A stretch of DNA of 64,000 nt from UBA8199 sp964507045 (GTDB lineage: Bacteria > Verrucomicrobiota > Verrucomicrobiia > Limisphaerales > UBA8199), in assembly GCA_964507045.1 (NCBI GenBank), contig CAZDOO010000019.1:1-64000 (forward strand), given 5' to 3'. Within the stretch, counting starts at the first letter, position 1. Each line of letters opens with the position of its first letter. Under the pieces are notes generated by a model. That model ran no database searches. It had not been told where the DNA came from and was given only the letters and a program-made list of their open reading frames with translations. The position numbers and the translations under genes were made by a program. Positions 35,163 to 43,069 of the stretch are shown piece by piece.

Positions 35163-36575
35163 ATGAGAATATCTGGCCCGGCCAAAACAGTCTTCCTGAT
35201 TCCGGTGGCACTTGCTGTCCTGGCGCTGGTGGCATTTGCGCTTTGGCTTGGGCGTGGGTCGGACAAGCCGCTGGCGATGCGTGTGCCCGGTACAGACCAG
35301 GCCCCCAGCGCGGAGCAGGGTGCCAAAGCCAATCCCGTTCTCGCCGGCAAGCTCATCCGTTCGGACGTCCAGGCGACAAATCATCTGCCCGGCGCCTGGC
35401 CACAGTTCCGCGGACCGAATCGGGACGCCATTAGTACTGAGACAACCAGCCTCGCGCGAAGCTGGAGTACGGGCCAGCCGCGCGAATTGTGGGCCACTGA
35501 TGTCGGAGAGGGTTACGCCGGCGCCGCGATCCTCAACGGCCGCGTTTATGTCATGGACTACGATCGCGACCACAAGCAGGACGCGCTCCGCTGTCTCTCG
35601 CTGGCCGACGGCCGCGAGATTTGGCGTTACGCCTACCCGGTCCCGGTCAAGCGCAATCATGGCATGTCCCGCACCGTGCCGGTCGTCACCGATGAACTTG
35701 TGGTGGCGATGGGCCCCAAGTGTCACGTCGTTTGCCTTAATTCGGCCACGGGTGAGCTGCTTTGGGGGCTGGATTTGGCCCGCCAATTTGGGGCCACGGT
35801 GCCGCCCTGGTACGCCGGCCAGTGCCCGCTGATTGATAACGGCGCGGTTATTCTCGCGCCCGGTGGCGACGACGCCTTGCTGCTCGCCTTGGAACCCCAA
35901 ACCGGCAAGGTCCTCTGGCAGACTCCCAATCCGCATGCCTGGAAGATGACCCATTCCTCCGTGATGCCTATGGAGTTCAGCGGTCAGCGGATGTATGTCT
36001 ATTGTGCCAGCAAAGGCGTGGTCGGAGTCTCTGCAAAAGACGGCTCGATCCTGTGGGAGACTCCCGATTGGAAGATCAGCATTGCCACCGTGCCTTCACC
36101 GCTGATTCTGGGCGGCGGCCGCGTGTTTCTGACCGGCGGCTACAACGCCGGCAGTCTAATGCTGCAATTGACGAACGACAACGGGCGTTTTATGGCCCGA
36201 ACGGTTCTTAAACTGGAGCCGGAAGTCTTCGGAGCCACCCAGCACACGCCTGTTCTCCATAATGACCGTCTCTACGGCGTCCGGGCGGACGGCAAGTTCA
36301 CCTGCCTGACTCTCGACGGCAAGGTGGTTTGGACCAGTGGTTCCGGCCAGCAATTCGGCCTGGGCTCCTTTATCCTGGCTGACGGCCTCATCCTGGCCCT
36401 GAACGATTCGGGGCTCCTGCGCCTCATCGAGGCCACACCGCAGAAATACACGCTGCTGGCCCAGGCGCAGGTGCTGAAAGGCCGGGAATCCTGGGCGCCG
36501 CTGGCCCTGGCCGGCGGCAGGCTCATCGTGCGCGACCTTACCCGCATGGTCTGCCTCGAAGTGGGACGACCATGA
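35163..36575 (+). CDS. Membrane-anchored PQQ-like beta-propeller protein
   Basis: 470 aa. An N-terminal membrane anchor (TVFLIPVALAVLALVAFALW) and a linker lead into a propeller that begins with AWPQFRGPNRDAISTE, the signature of PQQ-like (YVTN/BamB-type) repeat proteins common in Planctomycetota and Verrucomicrobiota. Repeats show the Gly-Lys-x-LW pattern (ATGELLWGLDL, QTGKVLWQTPN, KDGSILWETPDW, LDGKVVWTSG). There are no visible PQQ or calcium ligands, so dehydrogenase activity is unlikely; a scaffold or binding role is more probable. The stop overlaps the next gene by 4 bp. Confidence 0.82.
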   Translation: MRISGPAKTVFLIPVALAVLALVAFALWLGRGSDKPLAMRVPGTDQAPSAEQGAKANPVLAGKLIRSDVQATNHLPGAWPQFRGPNRDAISTETTSLARSWSTGQPRELWATDVGEGYAGAAILNGRVYVMDYDRDHKQDALRCLSLADGREIWRYAYPVPVKRNHGMSRTVPVVTDELVVAMGPKCHVVCLNSATGELLWGLDLARQFGATVPPWYAGQCPLIDNGAVILAPGGDDALLLALEPQTGKVLWQTPNPHAWKMTHSSVMPMEFSGQRMYVYCASKGVVGVSAKDGSILWETPDWKISIATVPSPLILGGGRVFLTGGYNAGSLMLQLTNDNGRFMARTVLKLEPEVFGATQHTPVLHNDRLYGVRADGKFTCLTLDGKVVWTSGSGQQFGLGSFILADGLILALNDSGLLRLIEATPQKYTLLAQAQVLKGRESWAPLALAGGRLIVRDLTRMVCLEVGRP

Positions 36576-37267
36576 AGCCTTCTCCACTCTATGCGGAGTC
36601 GCCCGGCGCGGAAACGGACCTTGAACTAGCGAGGTCCATCGCGCGCAAACTGTGCTGCGACTCGCTGGCGTGGGCGAAGACCATTATTGCCAGCACGGGT
36701 CATGGGCGGGCAAGACGGGGAGACGTTTCCGGAGGCCGAGCGCCGCTACTGGAGCAGATGTTTGCGGAGGTCCTGGCTTACGGTTGTTGCTTGCTGGAAA
36801 TGCGATGGTCAGCAGCCTGGCCCGCGGAACGGGAGGCTTTTGTCAGGCAGGTCAGGCATGAATGCGCCGCGTTGATTGAGCAGGCCCAATGGTGGCGGCG
36901 AAACCGGCATCGGCGCCTGCCCTCTCCCGGCGGTTCACGGTATGCGCAAATGTTTCCGGCGCACGGTACTGACGACAGGCACCGGGCACGCCTGACGCGG
37001 GAGATGTTTGCACAGTTCTGCCGCTGCACGGGATTGGGATCGGACGTGCTGGTCGGCAAGGGGGAGAACCTTGCCACACTGGTCTTCTACATTGCCGCCC
37101 ATGGAGTTGTGTCCGCCGACGGACTCCCCACCCGTCAAGCCGTGCTGAAGTTGCTGCAGTCGGCGCAGGCTTGCCGCGCCCATTTGCAGAAGGCAATTGC
37201 CGAATGGGTGGCGGCTAGACCGGACGGGCTGCCGAATGGCATTCGTTCCCTCCCTCCGATAAGGTGA
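36572..37267 (+). CDS. Conserved hypothetical protein with paired cysteines
   Basis: 231 aa, coupled to the propeller gene by a 4-bp ATGA overlap. It is mostly helical, with several Cys and Trp residues (KLCCDSLAWAKTII, VLAYGCCLLEMRWSAAW, FCRCTGLGSDVLVG). No signal peptide, membrane helix or known domain was recognised. Co-translation with the beta-propeller protein suggests a joint function. It runs 14 bp into the region before rimO, so all three may share a transcript. Confidence 0.6.
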   Translation: MKPSPLYAESPGAETDLELARSIARKLCCDSLAWAKTIIASTGHGRARRGDVSGGRAPLLEQMFAEVLAYGCCLLEMRWSAAWPAEREAFVRQVRHECAALIEQAQWWRRNRHRRLPSPGGSRYAQMFPAHGTDDRHRARLTREMFAQFCRCTGLGSDVLVGKGENLATLVFYIAAHGVVSADGLPTRQAVLKLLQSAQACRAHLQKAIAEWVAARPDGLPNGIRSLPPIR

Positions 37268-37280
37268 GCGGTCATTGATA

Positions 37281-38879
37281 ATGAAAGAAGAATCTACAGA
37301 GCGCCCGGTGCGAGTGGGCCTGATTTCGCTCGGCTGCGCGAAGAACCTCGTGGATGCCGAGGTGATGGTGGGCACGCTGCTGAAGGACGGTTTCGAGATT
37401 ACCAGCGACACGGGACAGGCCGACGTGGTGATCGTGAACACCTGCTCGTTCATAGATTCCGCCCAGCAAGAGAGCGTGGACACAATTCTTGGTTCGGCCG
37501 AGTGGCGCGAAGCGAAGCACCGCGGGCAAGGCTTGATTGTCGCCGGCTGTCTGCCCCAGCGGTTCCGGAATGAATTGCCCGCCCTCCTGCCAGAGGTGGA
37601 CGCTTTCATGGGCGTTGATCAGGTTCCACAGGTCACGGACATTGTTAAGCAAGTGCTGGCACGGCGGGGGGCCTCCATGCAACACGCGACACGCACCCTC
37701 CATCCTCCACCCTCGCCCCTGCTGACAGTCAACCCGCGTCCCCGCTACATCCCCGACTATGCGACCCCGCGCTTCCGGCTCACGCCGCGCCACTTCGCCT
37801 ACGTCAAAATCGCCGAGGGGTGCAATCATCCGTGCAGCTTCTGCATCATCCCGCGCATCCGTGGGGCGCACCGCAGCCGCCCGCAGCCGGACATTGTGGC
37901 CGAGGCCAAGGCCCTCATTGCCGACGGGGTGCGCGAGCTGAACCTGATTTCGCAGGACTCGACTTACTACGGGATGGACCTGCGCCCCAACCGCGACGGC
38001 GGCATCGCCGAGCCGGAGAAGTTTGGTGCCGCGGTGAAATCGCTCCCGGTCCGGGCGGCCACCATTTGCACGCTGCTGCGCGAGTTGAACGCCTTGCCGG
38101 GCGACTTCTGGATTCGGCTGCTCTACACCCACCCCGCACACTGGACGGACAAGCTGATTGACACCATCGCCGCGTGTCCAAAGGTGGCGCGCTACGTTGA
38201 CATCCCCCTCCAGCACATTCACCAGAACATGCTGGAGCGGATGCGTCGCGAGACCTCGCGCCAATACATTGTGGAGTTGATCCACCGTATCCGCGCGGGC
38301 ATTCCGGGCATTGCGCTGCGAACGACGTTCATCGTCGGTTTCCCCGGGGAGACAGAGGCGTCATTCCAGGACTTGCTGGGCTTCATCCGGGAGGCGAGGT
38401 TTGAGCGGTTGGGCGTGTTCACCTATTCGCAGGAAGAGGGCACGCGTGCCGGGAAGATGGCGGACCAGCTGCCCGATCAGGTCAAGCAGAAGCGGCGCAA
38501 CCTCGCCATGGCGGCGCAGCATGAGGTCGCGACGCAGGTCGCCGAGTCGTATGTTGGCCGCACCCTCAAGGTGCTCGTCGAGCAGGCGGCCAGCCCGGGG
38601 GAACTGCGCCGCGCTCGCGTCAGTTCCTGGGAGCATGGCTTGATTCGCGGGCGGGACCAGCACACCGTCGCGCTGCAAGGCCGGTTCCTCGTCGCCCGCG
38701 GCGAAGCCGACGCCCCGGACATAGACGGCCGGGTCTATGTGCGCGGCGAACTGCCGGTGGGTGAGTTTGCCCGGGTGCAAGTGATCGGTCACACCGATTA
38801 CGACCTGATCGCCGAGCCGTGCGAAGGCAACCGACGTCTACTCAAGCCGCCGGTGAAGCGACTACGGCGGTCGGATTGA
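37281..38879 (+). CDS. rimO: Ribosomal protein S12 methylthiotransferase RimO
   Basis: 532 aa. Radical-SAM enzyme adding a methylthio group to Asp of ribosomal protein uS12. The N-terminal UPF0004 domain carries cysteines in ISLGCAKNLVDAE, VIVNTCSFI and IVAGCLPQRF (second Fe-S cluster). The radical-SAM motif is CNHPCSFC in KIAEGCNHPCSFCIIPRIRG. RimO/MiaB features LISQDSTYYG and DIPLQHIHQNML are present, and a TRAM domain closes the protein. It is about 90 residues longer than E. coli RimO because of insertions at ~residues 132-158 and after LISQDSTYYGMDL, and an altered TRAM region. ATG 37281 was chosen; AAGGTGAG lies upstream, and an in-frame TTG at 37275 is the alternative. Confidence 0.92.
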   Translation: MKEESTERPVRVGLISLGCAKNLVDAEVMVGTLLKDGFEITSDTGQADVVIVNTCSFIDSAQQESVDTILGSAEWREAKHRGQGLIVAGCLPQRFRNELPALLPEVDAFMGVDQVPQVTDIVKQVLARRGASMQHATRTLHPPPSPLLTVNPRPRYIPDYATPRFRLTPRHFAYVKIAEGCNHPCSFCIIPRIRGAHRSRPQPDIVAEAKALIADGVRELNLISQDSTYYGMDLRPNRDGGIAEPEKFGAAVKSLPVRAATICTLLRELNALPGDFWIRLLYTHPAHWTDKLIDTIAACPKVARYVDIPLQHIHQNMLERMRRETSRQYIVELIHRIRAGIPGIALRTTFIVGFPGETEASFQDLLGFIREARFERLGVFTYSQEEGTRAGKMADQLPDQVKQKRRNLAMAAQHEVATQVAESYVGRTLKVLVEQAASPGELRRARVSSWEHGLIRGRDQHTVALQGRFLVARGEADAPDIDGRVYVRGELPVGEFARVQVIGHTDYDLIAEPCEGNRRLLKPPVKRLRRSD

Positions 38880-38901
38880 AGCGGGGGGGCGGCTAGCGAT
38901 C

Positions 38902-40275
38902 CTACCAGCACAGCTTCTCCTTTCGCGTCGCATAGAGCAGCCCGAGAATGCGCATGCTGACCGTGAGCAGATAGAGGCTGGCGAGGCTCCAGAAGGCTTG
39001 GGCGGCGAACAGCTCCAGGAGCCTGGCGATCGAGTGCGTCGCCAGGCCTTTGGGGAAGAAGTAGACCAGCGCGAAATCACCCAGCGCGCGGATGCCGAGC
39101 ACCCCGGCCAGGGCAGTCACGGCGACCAAGTACTCGACCGGGACGCGGAAGATTGAAGGGATGACCTGCAAAGGATTGGCTGCCGTCACGGTATCGAGCA
39201 TAGCGACCGCCAGGAAGGCCATGGGGAAATAGAGGCAGCCCAGGACGAACGCGGAGGCCAGCAGCGGACCGGCGGACTCCTGCGCGGTGGCCACGACCCA
39301 GCAACCCACCCCGATGGCCGGGGCAAACGAGATCAAGGTCAGGCCGACCAGTTGCAGGCAAGGGAGCAAGATGTCCTCCCAGAGGTTGGTTATGTCAGGC
39401 AGGGATGGCATTTCCTCCTCATCAATGGCGGTGGAGTGGATGATGTTCTGCATGTAGGTGAAGAGATACCCCAGGACAATGGCTCGGGCCATCAGCCCCC
39501 ACCAGCCGAAGGAAAGGCCGCCGCGAAAGCCGGGGCCGGGGCCACTCCTGATGCCAAAACTTCCCATGCCGCCGCCCGCCTTAAACGCTGCGAGCAGGAT
39601 GGCTCCGACAATGAGAATCAGCACGCCGCTGCCGCGAAAAGGGAACACGAACGCTGCCGGCAGCCGCGCGTAGAAGCCCTTTGGCGGCGGGGGCAGCTCG
39701 ATCTGGACCTGCACCGGGACGCAGTCAACGCCGCACTCGCGACAGACTTGGTGATTGGCGCGCACGTTGACGCACAGCTCACAGAAGAAGCGATGGCATT
39801 GCCGGCATAGGAAGCGTGCGGGCGTCTTGGGGTGGAACTTGCAGGACTGCGAACCGACGGCGAAGGGCGAGGCCGAAATCGGCGGGGCAGAGATGGGAGC
39901 GGGCAGGTGACTGGTGGTGGCGGATAGAGGGGTGAGGGAGCCGGCGACGGGGGCGGCGCGCACTGAGTGAGGCGTTTGGCCCTCGGGCGCATCGGTATAG
40001 AAGATCAACTCCAGGTTGCCCAGATGGAGCGTCTGGCCCGGGCGCAGCACCGCTTCCCGCACTGGCGCGCGATCAATGAAAGTGCCATTGGTCGAGCCTA
40101 AGTCCTTGATGACCGCCTGGGTGCCATCCACGACGATTTGGCAGTGCGAGCTGGAGACGGACGGATCGTCGAGTTGGAAATCGTTGGCGTTACTGCGCCC
40201 CAGCGAGTTGGCTCCCGCCTTAAGCTTGATCTCCCAAGCAGTCGGAGCACCGGGTTGGACGACGAGCAAGGCCAT
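38902..40275 (-). CDS. FHA domain, B-box-like zinc finger and membrane domain protein
   Basis: 457 aa. The N-terminal FHA domain (~1-100) keeps the phosphothreonine-binding residues: NSLGRSNANDFQLDD (Arg), VSSSHCQIV (Ser-x2-His) and KDLGSTNGTFI (Asn). A Pro/Ser-rich linker leads to a cysteine/histidine zinc site (CKFHPKTPARFLCRQCHRFF and RECG) resembling a B-box. A basic juxtamembrane stretch and about five membrane helices follow (Yip1-like region, ~225-450). It could link phospho-dependent signalling to a membrane process. It is 143 bp downstream of the Phc-like operon on the same strand, so co-regulation is possible. Confidence 0.82.
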   Translation of the reverse strand: MALLVVQPGAPTAWEIKLKAGANSLGRSNANDFQLDDPSVSSSHCQIVVDGTQAVIKDLGSTNGTFIDRAPVREAVLRPGQTLHLGNLELIFYTDAPEGQTPHSVRAAPVAGSLTPLSATTSHLPAPISAPPISASPFAVGSQSCKFHPKTPARFLCRQCHRFFCELCVNVRANHQVCRECGVDCVPVQVQIELPPPPKGFYARLPAAFVFPFRGSGVLILIVGAILLAAFKAGGGMGSFGIRSGPGPGFRGGLSFGWWGLMARAIVLGYLFTYMQNIIHSTAIDEEEMPSLPDITNLWEDILLPCLQLVGLTLISFAPAIGVGCWVVATAQESAGPLLASAFVLGCLYFPMAFLAVAMLDTVTAANPLQVIPSIFRVPVEYLVAVTALAGVLGIRALGDFALVYFFPKGLATHSIARLLELFAAQAFWSLASLYLLTVSMRILGLLYATRKEKLCW

Positions 40276-40418
40276 AGTTAAGGGTCTAGAGTTTGCTCTG
40301 AACGCTGTAGTTCCTAATCTAATCCCTGGTGGAATGTCCAGAGCAATCCGCTGGCTGGGGTTGCCCGAACCGCATGGCCGCTCCGGTTCTCCCCGGGCTT
40401 AGCCCTTCACCCCGACTA

Positions 40419-41684
40419 TTATTCCGAGGCGATAAGCTTCTCCCAGAGCGTCTCGCTGAGCAGGACTTTGTGGAGGAAGTCCGCTTCACTTTGGGGCGGC
40501 GAGGCTTGGTATGGGTTGATCGGCAGCCGCATCTGGAAAGTCGTTCCCCTCCCTTCCTCGCTCTTGGCGTCAATCCGCCCGCCGTGGTGATGAACGATGA
40601 AATAGCAGGCCATCAGGTGAATGCCGTACTCTATTGGGCTGTCGCTACGGACCACAAACGGATCGAATACCAGCCGCAAGGCTTCCTGGGGCAAGCCCGG
40701 TCCATTGTCGCTGACCTCGACCTGGATCTCGCCTTTGTCAGGCTCGGTGCTGCCGAGCAGCTCGGCCGACAAGGTGACCCGGCTGCCCGCTGGCAGGCTG
40801 GCGAGTTCATCCTTGAGCAGCAGATCGAACAGCCGGCAGAACTTCGGCTGGTCCACGCTCAACGCCGGGAGGGAAGCAGGAATGCGGTTCTCAACCGCAA
40901 TGTTCTTGGCGGCGAACTCGGCTTTCAGACGCGTGATCGAGTCCGCAACGACTTCATGCACGTGGACACGGCTCCCGAATTCGAAGGCTGGCTTCTCCGA
41001 AGCCGTCCAGAGGTCCTTGAGCATGTTGTTGATCTTTTCGATCTGTCCCTGGACGTTTTGGTAATACTCCTTCCAGAAGTCCGGGTTGCGCAGGCCATCC
41101 AGATTCATCTTTTCCTCTTCCATCTTGGCCGGCGCGAGATCCAGGAAGGTCTTTACCGCCACCAGCGAGTTGCGAATGTGGTGGCTCAAGCCGGCCGCCA
41201 GCAAGCCGAGGCTGACGATACGGTCGGCGATCATCATGTTATGGAGCACCGACATCTTTTCCTTCAACAACTGATCGCGCTCCCGCTGGACCATGAAGAA
41301 TTCCAGGCCGCGCTTGAGCGTGTTCTCCAGTTGGGGCGGGTCCCACGGTTTGGTCACGTACTTGTAGATGGCGCCGGTGTTAACCGCGGCGATAGCGGCG
41401 TCCATGTCGGCGTAGGCCGTGGCCAGTATGCGGATGATGCGCGGGCGGAGTTGGCGCGCCTTTTCGAGCAGCCAGACGCCCTTCTCGCCCGGCATTCGCT
41501 GGTCGGTCATCAGCAGGCCAATCTCGTCCTTGTGCTCCTCCAACAGCTTGAGCCCGTCCTGGGCGTTGGTGGCGGTGAGGATGCGGAACTGATCCTGAAA
41601 CGCCCGCGTGAAGTACTTCAAAGACATTTCCTCGTCATCCACGTAGAGGACCGCAAACCTTTTGTAGTCGTAGATATTCTGCAT
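40419..41684 (-). CDS. REC-histidine kinase fusion, PhcR-like
   Basis: 421 aa, cytoplasmic. The receiver domain comes first: acidic pair in VLYVDDEEM (16-17), phospho-Asp61 in LMTDQRMPG, Thr in ILATAYADM and Lys112 in YVTKPWD. The transmitter follows with an H box SHHIRNSLVAV (His168). In the ATP domain only the G1 box SDNGPGLPQ is canonical: the N box reads LFDLLLKDELAS with Asp/Lys instead of Asn, and the Gly-rich G2 box is replaced by YGIHLMACYFIV. It is therefore probably a weak or inactive kinase that works as a receiver, like the response regulator PhcR of Ralstonia, which also ends in a transmitter domain. Gap of 23 bp to the sensor kinase gene. Confidence 0.85.
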   Translation of the reverse strand: MQNIYDYKRFAVLYVDDEEMSLKYFTRAFQDQFRILTATNAQDGLKLLEEHKDEIGLLMTDQRMPGEKGVWLLEKARQLRPRIIRILATAYADMDAAIAAVNTGAIYKYVTKPWDPPQLENTLKRGLEFFMVQRERDQLLKEKMSVLHNMMIADRIVSLGLLAAGLSHHIRNSLVAVKTFLDLAPAKMEEEKMNLDGLRNPDFWKEYYQNVQGQIEKINNMLKDLWTASEKPAFEFGSRVHVHEVVADSITRLKAEFAAKNIAVENRIPASLPALSVDQPKFCRLFDLLLKDELASLPAGSRVTLSAELLGSTEPDKGEIQVEVSDNGPGLPQEALRLVFDPFVVRSDSPIEYGIHLMACYFIVHHHGGRIDAKSEEGRGTTFQMRLPINPYQASPPQSEADFLHKVLLSETLWEKLIASE

Positions 41685-41707
41685 AACGCGTTGCCTTATC
41701 GCTGCAT

Positions 41708-43069
41708 CTAATGCTGCCCTTTTGCCGGAAACTCCAGCGTAAACTCACAGAACTTGCCGGGCTCTGTCCGCACCGAAATCCGGCCTTCGCAGTTCTGGAC
41801 AAAAGTGTGGCACATCGCCAGGCCCAGTCCCATGCCTTCGCCCACGTCTTTGGTGGTGTAGAACGGATCGAAGATTTTACCCAAATGCTCAGTTTCGATG
41901 CCGGGTCCGTTATCCCGCACCACCAGGATGCTCTTGCCCGGCTCAAGGCGGCCCTCAATTTCAATGGTTGGCTGCTCGTTTGCAAACGACTTGGTCTTCA
42001 GCGCGTCGAGCGAATTCTCCAGCAAGTTGAGCAGCGCCTGGGTGAGCATGTTCTTGTTGGCCCAGATGGTTTGATGCTCGGGGAGCTTCTGCTCAATCCG
42101 CACCTTGGCTTTCCATTCGTTGCTCAAAAAGCGCAGCGCCGCCGCGACGATTTCCGACACCTCCACCTGGTCCCGGCTTTCCGTCTCGGGATGCGTGAAG
42201 GTTCGCAAACCGGAAACGATGTCTTTCACCCGCGCGACTCCCTCCTCCACATCCTTCAGGATGTCCGCGTACTCCTCCTGCTGTTCGGGCGCCAAGTACT
42301 GGCCCTTTTTGCGCAGCGTGAAGAGGCCGGTGGCGGTGAAGTTGAGCGGGTTGTTGATCTCATGAATGATGCCGGCACTTAACCGCCCAAGCGATGCCAG
42401 CTTCTCGGACTGAACCAGTTGCATCTCGGTCTCCTTGAGCTGTTGGATGGTGGACTCAAGGACCCGATTCTGCTTGTCCAGTTGATAACGAAACGCAAAT
42501 TCACCGAAGCGCGACTTGCTGTGGAAGTAGCTGCCCGTAGCTACAATGATTCCCGTCAGCACCAGGAAGTAGATGTTGTTGGTGAAGATGCCCCGGTCAA
42601 CGGGGCCGTGGTGGAAAAGGACCGCGGCCAGATAGAGGCCGAGGACGAGCACAGCGGCGCAGAGGCTTTCGCGGAAGGTCCAGTGCAGCACGAAAGCCAG
42701 GACCAGCAGGACTAGATTCAGGCCGGCATAGTAGGGGGAGGCCGCGCCATCCGGACTGGCTTTGATCATGTAGGCTATGCAGGAGGCTGGGAGCATGAAC
42801 AAGGTGATGCCCAGGAATCGGTAATGCTTGTGTCCCAGGGATGTGAGCAGCAGGGTCAGGAAGGCACCAATCAGGATGGAATTCTCAAGCCGCAACTTGA
42901 GGAATCGAGGCGCCAGATCGGGGTACACCGCATTGTCTATAATGACGCCGGCAGGCATCAGGAGCATGCCGATGATGCAGGCGACCTTGAAGTTGCTGAT
43001 CGTCTGCTGGCGATCATACTCCGCGAACGCCGCCTGGATTTCGAGGCTATTGGGGGTTCCGTTAGCCAT
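41708..43069 (-). CDS. Membrane sensor histidine kinase, PhcS-like
   Basis: 453 aa. Six membrane helices in residues ~28-180 with almost no extracytoplasmic loops, suggesting that it senses a membrane-soluble ligand. A helix with KLASLGRLSAGIIHEINNPL follows, carrying phospho-His236. The ATP domain is complete: N box LLNLLENSLDALK, G1 VRDNGPGIE, F box FDPFYTTK and G2 GEGMGLGLAMC. The topology and order match PhcS, the sensor of the long-chain hydroxy-acid methyl ester signal in Ralstonia solanacearum. The start overlaps the methyltransferase gene by 8 bp, so they are translationally coupled. Confidence 0.88.
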   Translation of the reverse strand: MANGTPNSLEIQAAFAEYDRQQTISNFKVACIIGMLLMPAGVIIDNAVYPDLAPRFLKLRLENSILIGAFLTLLLTSLGHKHYRFLGITLFMLPASCIAYMIKASPDGAASPYYAGLNLVLLVLAFVLHWTFRESLCAAVLVLGLYLAAVLFHHGPVDRGIFTNNIYFLVLTGIIVATGSYFHSKSRFGEFAFRYQLDKQNRVLESTIQQLKETEMQLVQSEKLASLGRLSAGIIHEINNPLNFTATGLFTLRKKGQYLAPEQQEEYADILKDVEEGVARVKDIVSGLRTFTHPETESRDQVEVSEIVAAALRFLSNEWKAKVRIEQKLPEHQTIWANKNMLTQALLNLLENSLDALKTKSFANEQPTIEIEGRLEPGKSILVVRDNGPGIETEHLGKIFDPFYTTKDVGEGMGLGLAMCHTFVQNCEGRISVRTEPGKFCEFTLEFPAKGQH

